64,000 bases of DNA from Bisporella sp. PMI_857 (GCA_021307315.1 JAJSPD010000081.1:62001-126000), one strand, 5' to 3'. Positions 37,878 to 50,986 are shown, numbered from the stretch's first letter. Made by a program: numbers and translations. The notes: generated by a model from the sequence alone, not told the origin.

Positions 37878-38779
37878 CTTGTAATGGGTGTAGGGACGTA
37901 AAGCAAAAAGAGGGTATAAGAGAGTTAGGTTTTGAGGAGGGTATAGGAAGAGGTGAGGGTGATCAGGTAATATTTAGAATTTGGCTTAGACCTTGATCCT
38001 CAGCAAATATTTCGAAAACAGATCTGGGTCAAGAATTTTATATATTTGAATTTAAAGGTCACCACCCAGAGCTCCATGGCTAGCAAGAATAGCTGGATGC
38101 CTACCGAGTAAGCCCCACGGCTCTCTTTCTTGGGTCTATCGGTAATAGTAGACTAGCGATTGATTGATCTAGAGCAAAGAATACTGCCAGGGTGGTACAG
38201 TCTCAATTTTCCAAAAGGAGTATTTGTTCTAATTGGGAAATTTTAAGGCAGTCCGATATTTTACGCCGTGTTACATGAAGCGTATGAGCTGCATGATTTG
38301 ATTCCTAAGTGGCACTCTCAGGGCCCAATAAACACGAAACGGCTAGCAGCTGCAGCACAGCTCACTCCTAGTAATATCATAATATTTCTCAGCCCTGTGA
38401 GACAGGATACGGGTATTTGCTACGAAAATGATGTCAGCTTCGAAATGAGATGAGTAGGATGCTAGATGCAAAAGTCCCTCAAAAACTTGACACTATGATC
38501 ACCCCTACATTAGGTAGTCATTATTGGTTACGGCATCCATGTATAAAGCAGCCATCTATGGTCCTAGAAATAATGCATGTATACGGCGCACTTTATTTAT
38601 CGGATTAAATAGCGGTGAGGCGATAAGGCCTCGAATGAGGATTTTTCATAGCCGAAGACATTTAAATTTATCCAAGATATCATACGATAACGTTCACTTA
38701 CACTGCTATCACAGGCCCTGCAATAACCAATATCTTTTCTCTCGCATTTTCGAAGTCCCTTCTCAAACAAATACTCATT
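37878..38779. promoter_or_regulatory. divergent intergenic region, PKS / AYR1-like SDR
   Basis: A 0.9-kb spacer between the PKS start (minus) and the SDR start (plus), expected to hold both promoters. It is pyrimidine-rich just upstream of the PKS ATG. No binding site can be assigned with confidence, and short frames here resemble nothing. Confidence 0.45.
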
Positions 38780-40159
38780 ATGTTGGAAAGGCAGAAATAC
38801 GCCCTGGTCACTGGGTAACAGTCTAAATCTACCTCAAAGTATCAAGATGCTCGCTAACATACGTCCCAGCTGCGGCCAAGGCGGTATTGGCGAGGCCCTT
38901 GTTCTTGAATACAATCGTCGTGGCCTTTACGCTATTGCCACTCTTCTCCCACAAGAATCTAGTGAGCACCTTGACCGGGAAAATATTACTTGGTTTCCTC
39001 TGGATGTGACGAAAGATGAATCCATTCTCAGCTTTAAAGAGAAGTTGCTTGATATTACTGGCGGCTATCTTGATATATTGGTCAATAATGCGTGAGTAAA
39101 TACGTAAATATTCATGTATCTAAGACTTTTGCTAAGTTCATTGTGTATAGTGGAATATGTAAGACATCTGTTTCTCGTACTCAACATTACAGCTAAACTT
39201 TTCTCGGGTTATACTATGACCGCCATAGATACCGATGTTAGATCTGTCCAACGAATGTTTGACGTCAATGTCTTTGGGCCTATGCGAATGGTACATTACT
39301 TTCATAGTATGTTGATTAGATCTTCAGGAACGATTGTCAGCATCGGTTCAATTGGGGGGATTGTACCATACATATATGGCTGTAGGTTTGGATTTTCGAA
39401 TTTTCATAATCCAAATGTCGCACTCTCATTGACGTGACTTGTAGCGTCGTATAATGCTAGTAAAGCAGCATTGCAACATTGGACTAACACTCTCCGCCTT
39501 GAAATGGCCCCATTCAAGTAAGTTCCCTCGAGACAGCATGGCTGCGAAAAACTTAGTAAATATGGGCTAACCAGAAATAGCGTTAAGGTACTTATGGTAC
39601 GATGACCTTTTCTTTGTCTTTCTCTGTTTTAAATGATTGATATTTTCTGCAGATAATCTCCGGAGAAGTTGGAACCAACATTCTTAAAAGCGACCAAAAC
39701 CGAGAGCTACCACCAGGTCACTATGATTCACCTGGCTCAATATCAAAAAGCTTCTGACCAGTCTACCAGACTCATACTTCTCCCCTCTCGCGTCAGAATT
39801 CAAACAACATGTCCAAAGAACCCCAAGTATACATCCCTTTCCCAACATCCTTCTCTCATATACAGGCATTCCTTGCTTATAAAAGCCTTCAGAAACTACG
39901 AGCCGATTTGTGTACGCTGAAAATGTCGTAATACAAAGTTTAAAGTCAACTCCGCCAGCTTGGTTTTGGACTGGAAGTGCATCACGTATTATTCGCTTCT
40001 TGGACACGTTCGCTTTCCGTACTGTATGGGTAAGTATTCTATAATCTGAGTAAGGAAGCATAGCTAACTGGATCGTAGGATTATATCTTTTGGTCTGACT
40101 TCAATTTTGGAAAACTTCAGAGGGCTCATGCGCTGAAGGAGAACGATAGAACGCGTTGA
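38780..40159 (+). CDS. AYR1-like short-chain dehydrogenase/reductase, ~10 exons
   Basis: NADPH-dependent SDR resembling 1-acyldihydroxyacetone-phosphate reductase. It looks shattered at first sight, but splicing gives a continuous protein. Introns: 38815-38869, 39092-39150, 39159-39192, 39382-39444, 39518-39580, 39597-39652, 39717-39769, 39827-39892 and 40030-40078. Start ATG 38780 gives MLERQKYALVTG joined to CGQGGIGEALV (the cofactor motif TGxxxGIG-like). NNAG is restored by an 8-nt micro-exon (39151-39158). The catalytic Ser (SIGSIGG) and YNASK are present, and the C-terminus PPAWFWTGS...DYIFW is typical of the AYR1 group. The 34-nt intron next to the micro-exon is unusually short, so that junction is least certain. 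It is divergent from the PKS, which suggests it reduces a carbonyl of the product or is a bystander lipid enzyme. Confidence 0.75.
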
Positions 40160-40731
40160 ACACCGACTCATTGTTCATGGCTAAGCTCTTGAATAATGCT
40201 GGGTGTCTGTATCTAGAGCCATTGATTTTTAAATCGCCGTAAGAACTTAGGCTACAACTCTAAGCATATTTGATTAGAATTATAAAACTATCGACCCTAG
40301 CTATGAACTTTAGAAACATGTATTGATACTTATATATCCTGGTTGTGAGTTCCGAAATTACGAACTCCGTGATACATAGAGTAATTGCAAAAGCTCGTCC
40401 AAAGACAGGTATTTTTTGGGAGATGACTGCGTCTTTAGACGCTGCAATTTCCCAAATGGCGACAAAGAGTTTTAACATTTCTATACGAAGAATCACTGGA
40501 CTATCATCCCACTTGGGCCACTAATCAGGTTCGTTTCAACCTTAGATCATAACCGATTCTCATTTATGCATATGCTAATGTTCCTTAATTAAAAAGAGTA
40601 GATCTACGAGTTGAAACAAAAATTTTACTATTTTTGCCTTGATTCCTATTTACGTGGGAGGGGCGTTTCTTTAAAAATGCATATCCATCTAATAGCCTGC
40701 AAAGAATTCTCCTACTTGTACTATGAAAGTT
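40160..40731. other. intergenic, nothing recognised
   Basis: AT-rich spacer between the ends of two convergent genes. One hydrophobic minus-strand frame (40260-40496) has no resemblance to a known family. Confidence 0.5.
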
Positions 40732-41851
40732 TTAAATTTCGAGCAGCTCTTTCAAAAACTCCTCAATGTACTTATTCGACTCCCCAGGGAAGTGGGTTAA
40801 GACCCAATGCGATGCTCCTGGTATAAGTTCCTTTTTTAGCCCCGCAGCGAAATATATCTCTTGACCCTCAGCTAATGCCGGTCGCAACGCAGGGTCCTCA
40901 CCAGCCATAACAATCATTGCCGGCATCTGAAATTTGAAACCAGGCATTTCTTGAAGCAGTGGAAGCTCTTCCTCGCTATTTATTGACATGGTGCGGTACC
41001 AATTCATTGGGCCATGAAGACCGTTCCGAGAATATTCCTGCACTAAAGTTGGCGACATCAGGTTAGCCTTTTGTTTGGAAGCTAGATTTAGATGTATGTA
41101 CCATAGTAGTCTAGAATCTCTGAGGTCATGAGAGGTGTAGAACTAATTCCCTCAAGTCTTTCCCCAATAACCCCCGTGGAGAGATCAAACCCAGGTAGAC
41201 CCTCAGAAGTGACGCCACCAAACATACTACTTAAAAAACCCTTCAATGTAGCCTCTGATTTCCCAGCCACTGTCTCAGCAACTGGACTAGCAAGTTGCAA
41301 TTGATATTTAAAATCCGGAAGTTGCTCGACGAACTGTTCTAGCGTGATAACAGTGGGTTGAGGTGGGAAAAAAGGGACACAGAAGGTGAAAACACCTCGG
41401 ATGAGCGAAGGGTAGTAAATAGCTGTACGCCACGCAAGAAAAGCTCCCCAATCATGACCGCCCAGAATGATAGGTTCCGTAGTAACTTCGCGGATGATGT
41501 GAGCTATGTGACTTGAGGTTGTTTTCATTGAGTATTCTTGAGGGAGGAAGGGTGAAGAGGTTCGACCATATCCGAGCATATCTGGGATAACTACTTGGAG
41601 ATTCAAGGCGAGGAGGTTGGGAACTTGAAAACGCCAGCCCATTCCTAGATCTGGCCTGCCACAGTGACAAGGAGTCAGAAATTTTAACGTCAGGGAGCTC
41701 ACTATAAAGTTACTTACCACCCATGAAGAAGTACGACGGTGGCAGCTACTTTTCCTTCAGGCTTCGCTAGCATGTAGTGATATGTAATGCCGTCTGAAAT
41801 AGTAGAATACTTGTGCTGAACTCGTGGGTCATTTGGAACGAGGGAATCCAT
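40732..41851 (-). CDS. epoxide-hydrolase-like alpha/beta hydrolase
   Basis: Three-exon alpha/beta hydrolase. Start ATG 41851 (MDSLVPNDPRVQHKYS); a longer N-terminus upstream is possible, since the frame stays open for about 30 codons. A first intron (about 41651-41717) restores the oxyanion-hole motif HGWPDLG. The nucleophile motif is GGHDWGAFLAW, i.e. Asp as in epoxide hydrolases and dehalogenases. The acid Asp is in VMAGEDPALRP and the His in GASHWVLTHFPGE. A second intron lies at about 41060-41097. The catalytic triad is complete. In the PKS neighbourhood it may open an epoxide made by the FAD monooxygenase or P450; this is inference. Confidence 0.85.
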
Positions 41852-44837
41852 AGCCGTATTCCCAGCTTCTAACGATGTAGGATATTTTGTGAAAATGATC
41901 GTCTTTGGGGGATGAACTCCAGAAAAAATTACAGAACTTGAAGATTCTAGAACTGAGACATGGAATTTTTAAAATTTTTTCTTACTCCCACACCGTTGAT
42001 GCAATCCTTTGGCGAGCAGGAGGCTGAAGAAGAAGAACCCGTAGTGATAGGAGCGGGTCCGCGGCCCGGGTAAACTCACTCAACTCACTGTCTCAAAACC
42101 TCACACAATTGTTAGTTTGGTGGTGAAAAAGGCACAGCCATTTGTCATCTCACGGCCGTGGAGCACGAGTTGACCATTGAGAGCCTCTAGCTTATGCAAA
42201 GATGCCTAATTGGGCCTATGCAACGAGAAATAAGACGAGTGACATTGCTCTGTATAAAGGCTTAAATAAATAGATCAATCAATCAATCATCAGCAGTAAA
42301 AACACCGCAATAAATTTCCGGTGGCGCAGCGTCTTACATCTAGACACAATGAAGGCTGGGCCTGTTGCCCACAGCCTGCATATGCACAACGTCGGCAAAT
42401 ATTTATTCAAGATTTGCATATTTGAGCTAGGGGGTTCATAGTATAGGCTGAGGCATCGGTAGACACTTGTTTTAGCATTCCTTTGATGTAACATAAGGCG
42501 GGCTAGATTTATTAGTTCCACCGAGAAGTCTCACTGCCTTATCTTTTAAAACACGGTAAACCTCTTTTTGCTGATCATGTTTTATTACCTTTTTTATATC
42601 TCTTGGATTTTTAGCGCTTTGTATCTAAAGGATATTTGGGTTTTATAAAGTTGCATTTTTAATATGGCCTTATTATTAATTATAACTAAAACTAAATTTA
42701 ATAATTTACGCTTTATGTATACGTCCTGGATTTATTGAAACTTTATTATATGTAAAAAATTATAAAAACTTAATTAAATATATTAAGCCTTTAAATTTTA
42801 CGTTGAGTTTTTGATATAAAAAAAATCTAAATTTCATAATTTAAATTAAAATAAAAGCAAAAAAATGTATCCAATAACAATAAAGGCAGAGCTTACATAA
42901 CCCGAGCCCCTAAAAACAGTGAATACCTAATAAGGAATTGAGCCATTTTAGATATTGGCGCATGGTTTGCCTAGCCCGCAACCCTTTTATTACGTGACTT
43001 AGAGACCTAACTGAGTTGCGATTACCTTCTTGAACTTCTGGCGACACGCGGCTTAACTAGACGGCTGCACAGCACCATCGCATCAACCCCCTTCTTAAAT
43101 TCGCTTGTCTTAAACAAGTCAGTACTCCAAAGCCTAACAACAGGCAAGGCTACAATAACAGCTAGTTTGTCTAAACTAGCATCTCCTAGGAAAGGTTGGA
43201 GGTTGAGACCCACAATCCAGTACCGCTTGAACTACATTTCGTGCTATTGTTTCCCACCCTATATAAGTGTCGTTTCTGGGAGTGGGGATTCTCGAACTGT
43301 GGCTGCATCTAGATAGCGGGGATTGAGTATGCAAAGCAGTTCACTGATGCTTACTACTTGCAGATCGATTGTACGAAGGGTAGTGTCCAACAATTTACAC
43401 TGATCTATCGTAGTTGCGAGGTAGGATAAGTTAGAGGTGGGGCTTACACATGCTTTTCTAATACGCCAGTACGGAAGGTAGAGACCATATAAACGCCTTC
43501 AGCCAATTCAGACCTTTAGCATCACAACGAGGCTTGGCGATGCAGACAAGAACAGAGTCGACACCCCTACACCTAATTCGGATTACCTTAAACTCTGTCG
43601 AGCTAGTGAAGGACCGTATTGTAGCCCTGATCTCCCACCATCTTCTTTACGTTTGCTAAGGTAGTGCCATAGCTTAAACGATACTCTCAAAGTTAAGGCG
43701 GAAGTTATAGAACTAGGCAGTATCATTCTCAACTACAGGGCCGTTAACACGCAATGTTATCTTCATAGTAGGTAACCAGGTATCGAGGATATAGTTATTA
43801 AACCTTGCAGAGTCAGGAACTGCCGTAGTGGAAGCGAGACTGAGAATTTGGTGTTGATTGCGCAGCAGTTAAATGCTCAAGAAGCAAGTAAATTTCTGCG
43901 CACAAAGAGTCGATAATTGCTTGTATTTAAGCACCTATTTCGAGAGTAAAGAATAAGGGTATCCCGACAAAGAATTGTAAAGTGTCTCAGAAGTGGCTCG
44001 TGAAAGTGCAAACCAAAAACCTGGAGGTGTGAGCCTAGGACCTGGTGACCTAGTAATTGTCAACCTGGTCGAACTATAGCCCTTACTCTCATGTGAATAA
44101 TCTAGAATAAATTATAAGGTAGAAAGAGATGGCGAAAGGTAGAGCTTACATATCAAGCTAATGTACATGCCTTGATAGGTTGGATGCATTAGCACCGTCA
44201 CGGACTATTAGCCCTGATCAAATAGAAATTTTAATAATATAAGACTATCTAGGACTGTACCCCATAATGCTACAATAAATCGCAAAAAAACAACCTTTAA
44301 AGACTCGGTAGGTTGGGGCCAGGCCTCAGCAGTTAGCTTCTATGGCCAAGCATATGAGCGGCCACCCAATCGCCCTTGCGTGATCGATTGATGTTGCGTG
44401 ATCATCTACCAGGCTTCCAGGAGGGCTTAGCAATTTCAAAAGAGCAACAGCTAGCCCAAGTCCAAAAATAGGTAATTAGAGAATAGGGTTAAAAAGGGAG
44501 AAAGTAGGAGGCTTCGCGCTCTTGACTAACGTCGCTTTATCGCATGACAAGACAGAAAGAAGTTCAGAGCTTGGTGCTAACTACAACCTTTGTACAGATA
44601 GCCAGTGCTTAAGTAGACAATTAAAGTCTAGGGAAGAGACGAACAGAGATGGTAGGAAGAGACTAGTAGGTTCAGCAAGAGCACAAGGTTACTTCAGGCT
44701 GCATGTAAACTATAGAATAAACGCAAGGTAATCTCAATTCATTTCCCTTCATGTGCCCTGTCCGTACTGTTCTCCCTAAGAGATAAGCATTTCCAGAGAA
44801 GCAACAAACTGGTTCTTCTTGCCGTCTTTGTTATTTT
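41852..44837. other. 3-kb gene-free, partly very AT-rich region
   Basis: 42540-42900 is strongly AT-rich with long A and T runs, like RIP-decayed repeat DNA. 43000-44500 has more balanced composition and no frame above about 70 residues; no transposon domain was recognised in either strand. ATCA tetramers occur near 42270-42290. Confidence 0.5.
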
Positions 44838-45813
44838 TTACCAAGGAAGCTCATTGCCTTCAATAACATTGATGTATTTTCCAGAGTAGTTATCACGGGT
44901 AGCTTCCTCAAGCTGCAAAGGACTATGATTAGGAATTATTTTCAAATAAGGAGAGTCACTTACTGTCTTAGTAAGGGCCGAGACACTATCAGGGATTGTG
45001 GTAGGTGCTTGCGGCAATCCGATATGACGAGCAATCCAATTGCCCGGACCAGTTTGGACCAGACTATTCTATTATTAAACTCCGTTGTCTTCACCTTGTT
45101 CAAAGGGGAACTTACCCAGGGTGCATAGCAACTATAACAAGCCATGGCTGACTGCAGTGAAGTGCTCTATTTTAATGAATTAATATAACTTCAAAAGTAA
45201 GATTAGGCCGAGCGTGAGACTCACCGAGTCAACCAGTTCAAAGCAGCTTTAGAAGCACCATAAGCAGGGGTAATAAAAGTACCCATCTGACCCATTTTAC
45301 CAATCGAACCACTAATTGAAGTAATAGAAGCCCATTTTGGATTCTTCGACTTCTTAAGCAATGGCTCAAGGGCTTGAAAAAGTATTAGAGGACCAAGAGC
45401 GTTGGTTTGAAAGCTGGAAATCATGTCCTTGCTAGAAACACTTTCAATACCCACGACAGGTGGACTGCCTCCTGCATTGGCAAAGACGATATCGACATGT
45501 TCAATGCCGGCGGCTTTGATATCAACCAATGCTTTCTTTGGGTCTTCAGAGGACGTGCTTTCGATGTGTACAAGAAGAAGTTTGGAACCGCTTGCCGGCG
45601 TGGTTGACTTCAACTCTGCGACTGAGGGAGTGCTGCTGTCACGCACACTTCCGATAACGGTGTGGGTTGGCTTTGAGAGATAGTATTCGGCCAATGCTTT
45701 TCCGATTCCTAGATCACCGTTAATCTTATGATTTATGTGGCGTTCAGGAATACATAAGCCATGCACAGACCGGAACTAACTCCAGAAACAAAGACTACAG
45801 TTTGGTCAACCAT
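44838..45813 (-). CDS. Nor-1/AflD-like SDR ketoreductase
   Basis: NADPH-dependent SDR of the norsolorinic-acid-ketoreductase-like group. Start ATG 45813; exon 1 (45771-45813) encodes MVDQTVVFVSGVSS. Intron 45709-45770 then joins to GIGKALAEYYL, restoring SGVSSGIG. Further motifs are HTVIGSVRD, FANAGG, the catalytic Ser in SITSISGSIGKMG and YGASKAALNWL. Later exons give WLVIVAMHPG, LVQTGPGNWIA and the C-terminus SGKYINVIEGNELPW, ending at 44838. Introns lie at about 45167-45223, 45065-45115 and 44912-44965. Relatives reduce aromatic polyketide ketones in aflatoxin-type pathways; here the substrate may be the PKS product or an aromatic made by an enzyme outside the window. Confidence 0.82.
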
Positions 45814-46772
45814 GACGACAAGTTCGACTGTTTCTTTAGAAAGTATATGTTGGGAAGAACAGAGCCCTAGATTGGGTAGAAGAAGAGAGGGCCGGCTGAG
45901 AGAAAAGAGCAGTAGGCTGATGGCGGGGTGGCTTGGGGGCTTAACTGGTTATAGGCGAAAGGTGGGAAAAATAAAACCTTACTATCAATTAAAAGCAGAG
46001 AAGTTTTAATTGAATAATTACTAGTAATAAACACTACGGTCTGCATTCAGTATATTTAAAGTAAACAACTTTTAACTTTAATCTATAAAAACAATAATTG
46101 AATCCGTATTGCCTTGTCTCTACTATTCGTCTACCCGAATGCTTGGACGATAGTCGGCGATTGAATTGTACCGACGGAATTTAGCTCAAAGGCTGAGAAA
46201 CCATGAAGCTGCAGAACGCTCGCCCGCAGAAACGACGCGTGGGAAATTCAGGCGGAAGCAGATGCGGTCATCATACAAAACGGGAAAAGCCGGAGGGATG
46301 TCTGATAAAAGACAATAGAGGCGTAAGCATACAGCCCTATCGCATGGCAGATGCCGGCATCGACCAAAGGAGCTCAACAGAAACATGAAGAGCTAATTTC
46401 AAAACCCCATCTCTCAGGCCTTAGTCGGCACTCATCTCAGCTGCCCTGTCCAACCTAATGTAAGTTGCAGCACATTTGTGCGGCGGAGGGTGGGCAAATT
46501 AATTCCCTGAAGAAAGTTGGGAAACAAAACTGATGTGGCTTTAGCCTCGACAATGTGTTTGGATGTTAATTTCAATGTGGCTGACTTTCCCAGGTAAGAT
46601 CTCAGCCTGGTATTGGAGACTCTGTATTAGGCTGACGCATCCCGATTGTAGGCTTCAATTAACAAAAGCAATATCTACTACGTATAGATATCAAAATCAG
46701 TCGATTTTTAAAACAAAAGCCCGCGATTTATTCTATAGTTAGCGAATTCTAAAATATAATACCGAGTAGCTA
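45814..46772. other. intergenic, nothing recognised
   Basis: Contains the promoter of the Nor-1-like gene and the 3' end of the monooxygenase gene. 46010-46110 and 46650-46760 are AT-rich. Overlapping short frames on both strands at 46186-46390 resemble nothing. Confidence 0.5.
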
Positions 46773-48170
46773 TCAATCAAGCTTGAAAGCTTTCACATTT
46801 GGTTTTCTAGCCCAACCCACCTTCCCCTCCTCTCCTTTGAAAGGCACAAACTCCAAAATCTGGCCGTGTCTAACCAAAAACAAACTAACCAATCTCCCAC
46901 CCCAGAACTTCTCAATATCAATCCAAGGCAAAACCCACTCATCCCAAAACCGACTGATCCATCTTTTACTTGTAACATCCCTGATGATTTTATGCCCATC
47001 GCTTTGGATTTGTCTTGCCTCAGCCTCTCTCTCATTCTGATACCTCTTAAACGCACCTCCAATCTCCTCAATATCCACCTCTTTCTCCGCACCAGCAATC
47101 CTCGTGATCTCATTAGCTAGAGCAGCAGCAGAATGAAGACCACAAGTCAACCCAAGCCCATTGACGCTCGTAGTCTTGTGCACCGAATCACCCACCAAGA
47201 CAATTCTTCCCCACGACCAATTCTTCAATATCCCCTCTTCCTGATTCAATTTCCTTGCCTGTTCCTTATCCGCATATTTCCAGAGATCTCGAAATATATG
47301 TCCAGGGCATAAAGCCACATCACCCACCTCCTCTGCATGTTCCTCCATTTGACCTGGTGTATAACGGGTCCGTTTCGTACTGGGAGAATCCAATGCTTTT
47401 AGCGTAACATAATAGATGACTGACGGTGTTGCAACACATTGTATGACCGCGCCAGCACCACGGGATTCAAAAACAATACCCTCTTCAAGACGTAGCTCCT
47501 TATTTGACGCCGAGCCAAAAATGCCATGGAAATTTGCAGCCATGGCATTTTCATCTATCGATATATCAAGTCCGGATTGGGATGCTGCTTCGAGCATTTT
47601 GAGACGCGTTTGGGAATGCACTCCATCGGCACCAATTACGATAGATCCATTTTCAACATGTCCGTTTTGGAGATGAACGTCTATCCCATTGGCGTGATGA
47701 ATAATATCGATTACTTTTGAGTTGGCTCTTACTCGCTTGTCCTTCTCCGGAAGATTTTGGTAGAGGATCTCGACCAGTTTGCCTCTGGGGATAAGGAGAA
47801 ACGGATATGCATGACTAATTCGAATAAACATTTATGAGTCAAGTTATTCGAATGTATTGTAGATAACGTACTTGTCTTTCATATCCTGCCAAAATCGGGT
47901 ACTTGTCATCACGTGTCCATCCCCCCCAAAAACCCTTTTCTTCTCATTGATCTCAACTCCCACCTCCTTCACCTGTGTATACAACCCAAGTTGATCTAGC
48001 AGCCGTACCGTCTGAGGCCATGTGAAAATTAACTGGCCACCAAAATTTGTGATGGTGGATTGTTGCTCCAGAACAATGAAGTCGATTCGAGCTAGGCTGA
48101 GTGCCTGTGCGAGATAAAGCCCAACAGGACCAGCACCGACGATTATGACCCGAAACTTAGAGACTTCCAT
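46773..48170 (-). CDS. FAD-dependent monooxygenase (PHBH fold, PaxM-like)
   Basis: Two exons with a 57-nt intron at 47815-47871, whose removal joins DMKDN-HAYPFLLIPRG. Start ATG 48170 (MEVSKFRVIIVG). Motifs: ADP-binding GAGPVGLYLA, the substrate/FAD motif GADGVHSQTR and GDSVHKTTSVNGLGLTCG, the family's GD motif around the FAD ribityl. About 445 residues, with a hydrophobic patch near the C-terminus (LVSLFLV). Such group A enzymes hydroxylate or epoxidise metabolites in meroterpenoid and polyketide clusters. The FAD motifs look intact. Its position between SDR genes supports a tailoring role. Confidence 0.87.
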
Positions 48171-48728
48171 TAAGAAATGTGGTGGGCAAAGAAGAGGTTG
48201 AGAATTGCTAGATGTGGGGTATGGCCAGATATAAGGCAATTGCGGCACAGAAGATGGATGTATAGATCTTACTGCAAACACCCAAGCCTATTTGAGCCAC
48301 AAATTTTACGCCTTCGAAATTTTTTTAACTATCACCCACTCATTGTTCTATGCAAGGTCAGCTAATGCTCAGCTGATAGCTGCGCCTAGTGCGTATATAC
48401 TAGCTCATCGATACCTAATATAAAGCATGCGGTAATTTTTTCGAGCCTATAATAATCAAATATTGTAAAAAGTCACAGTAGCAACCAAAATAGGCGATTT
48501 TAATTGGCGAAAAACCTTATCTGTATTAAGAAGTAAAGAACAAGCAGCGTGCCGAATACGAGTTTTCCGTTGCTGCCAAACTAACGAAGTTCTCGTTCCC
48601 ATTTCTGAAGTGCAACTTCCATCCTACTTCCTCTCAACCATGCAAAATTATCTTAGTACTATCTGCTGCTTTCCAGACGCCCAAGGAGAACCATAAATTT
48701 GTAGCTTCCGAATATTTCGAATATTTAC
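48171..48728. other. intergenic, nothing recognised
   Basis: Spacer between the FAD monooxygenase promoter and the 3' end of the next minus-strand gene. Only shadow frames are present. Confidence 0.5.
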
Positions 48729-49824
48729 CTAGTTGCTCATGTCTTTAATGATATCAGTGACATTTGCAAATGCAAGATCATCCATTGTTTCCTGCCAAAG
48801 TTGGGCGGCGATTTTTTGCCCTTCGACCTTGTAGACAATGGGTGCCATTCTGATTGCAAAAGCAGTAAGCTGAGTGTTAAAAGGATTTAGCAGTCGGAAC
48901 TTACGGTTGGATCTTTCCGTCTTCCAAGTACTGTCCATGCGTGTCCATACCGTGTTTGACAGCAGCATCGGTAATATTACGAGCACCAACGGCGACCGAC
49001 CGACCTATGATGCGTTTGATAATACCGAAGATAAATCCAATCAAGGTTCCATTGGCCTCCCTATTCAGTTCTGTACCATGACATAAACCTGGACTGGCGG
49101 TATTGACAATAGCGACGGATGCTGGTACGCGCTTAGCTAATTCGGTGAGGAAGAATTGGCCGAGTAATTTGGAGGTGAAATAACGGTCTTGCGGATCGAA
49201 GTACTTTGGTTCGTTGAAAGAAGGCAAAAGAGGAACTTGATCCTTTTCCTTGAACTTGGCCAGAGAAGATGCGTCGGATCCTGTAATTACCAAACGACCT
49301 GGTTGCAAAGGGGTATTCTTAGATCTAATCACGGGAAGTAAGAGGATCGTCAAGAGGGCGAGGCTGAGATAATTGACTTGAACTACCTCTTCGTGGCCGG
49401 TAGTAGCGTTTATCTCCATCCCCATCTTCTGGATACCCGCATTATGTACGAAGATGTCTAGGCGTTCCAAAGTCTTGGTGCGCTCGACAAGCGCAACGAT
49501 TGAGTCGTGGCTTGAGAGATCCAAAATCCAGACTTCGATGGATTGTTTTTTGTCGCTTCGACCAGCCAAGAGATTCTTTTTGGCCTCTTCACCTTTCTTT
49601 TCGGTGCGCACAGCAAGAATGAGCTTGCTTACGCCGACATCTAAAAGCTGGCGAGCTACCTCTAAACCGATACCGGTATTAGAGCCAGTGACAATAATAG
49701 TCTTGCCGCTGAGGTTGACTTCGTTAATTGTAGCGACTGGTGGTGAGACCCAGAGTTGTCGTTTGAGAAGTTGGCGATGAGATGCTCTCTGCTCAGGCGT
49801 GATATCAAATTGTGTGGCGCTCAT
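48729..49824 (-). CDS. short-chain dehydrogenase (retinol-dehydrogenase-like, fungal)
   Basis: Two exons. Start ATG 49824 (MSATQFDITPEQ). Cofactor motif VTGSNTGIGLEVA, NAG in FVHNAGIQKMG, and YFTSKLLGQFF giving the YxxxK catalytic pair with Ser in VITGSDASS. The intron at about 48852-48903 joins DGKIQP-MAPIVYK, and the protein ends at 48729 after KLWxE-like AQLWQETM. Length about 340 residues, normal for this fungal SDR group. It is a likely oxidoreductase of the cluster; the substrate is unknown. Confidence 0.87.
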
Positions 49825-50986
49825 TTTTGCGGCTGGGTAGTGGGAAGAGATTGAGAGGTTTTTTGTGTGAGAGAGGGTCAAAGAAGCTCAAGAGTTAAGA
49901 TGCAGTAGCTATTCAACCTGTCACGCTCTCGACGGCGAACGCATTCGCAGTCAACCAATCAAAACAGCATTTGGTCCCACTTATTTAACCACTCGGATAG
50001 CCAGAAAATCCCAGGCTTGGTTCTACAAAGCTAAGAGGTCTATTTTCACCATTAGCGAGTACAGATGTAAGTTCCGCCGGCATTTCTTCATACCGCCTAC
50101 ACGGCCAAGATAATTAATTCCGTGCCTGGCTAGTTAGGCGTCAAAGGCGTCCTAATTTGAGTACCGATAGCTTGACCGTTACTCAAAGACATGGCACAAT
50201 CAACCCGCAATTAGCGATATTTAGCGTCTGACTTAACTTGTATTCACTAGGCATCATCCCAACAGCGGTGAGTTGTGAATAAATTACAGTCGTACACGTT
50301 GCCAGTGATGGACAGGTGGGCTCGGAATTTCTCCTTGGCCGCGGGAAAACCGGGATCTCTGAATGGATTGTTTGTTAGATTTCTTTGTTATTGCTCTAAA
50401 TACTAGGTGCGGTTGCGGCAGAGAAGGTAAGGGCTGGGGTCGCTATAGTCCGTTTTACAGGCTGCCTCGGAAGTAGGGATTAAGGAAGAATAGATTGTGT
50501 GTCAGCAGGTACGAACGCGACAGACAGTTGCGGCTAAGAATGTAACAGTTGAGGCTTTTACAGGCCAGTTACAGGCTGTGGCACCGGCAGGTATGTCAGT
50601 ATTGACGGAGGTTAAGACGTTTTGCGGCTGAAGGCGCACGGGGCACCTGGTGCGGGTAAGGCTTAGGAAAATGACCCGCCATGTGTGATCTTCCGTAGCT
50701 TAAAAGTAAGTTCCGAGGACTGGGCCGGGATTGCCCCGCGCCCCGACTCGACAGACCTAACTCGTGGCCCGCCCCCGCCATGCATATGCATGACGACACC
50801 ACCGACTAAACTGTAGGCTGACGTCGTTATCGGTCCCCTAGTTTCGGTGCCTTATGTAACTTACCGGGTTCACAAAGCCATAAAATGTCGCTATTTTACC
50901 CGCTTTGAGGTGTTGGATTCTACTCATCAAGGCGTCAAAACCTCATTTCGCGGCTCCTTCCTTATTATCCCGCTTCGCTCCCAAAT
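49825..50986. promoter_or_regulatory. divergent intergenic region between two SDR genes
   Basis: A 1.2-kb spacer holding both promoters. At 50400-50640 there are scattered near-repeats of TTACAGGC and GTGCGGC-type words, reminiscent of the GGG-rich units at 6980-7045, but they are too weak to call a shared operator. No gene was recognised. Confidence 0.4.

Noticed and set aside
38847..39095. ATG 38847 as start of the AYR1-like SDR
   Set aside because: The residues it adds (LANIRPS) interrupt the cofactor motif; splicing from ATG 38780 gives VTGCGQGGIG.
42992..43213. Small minus-strand frame with basic C-terminus
   Set aside because: No family match and no conserved context.
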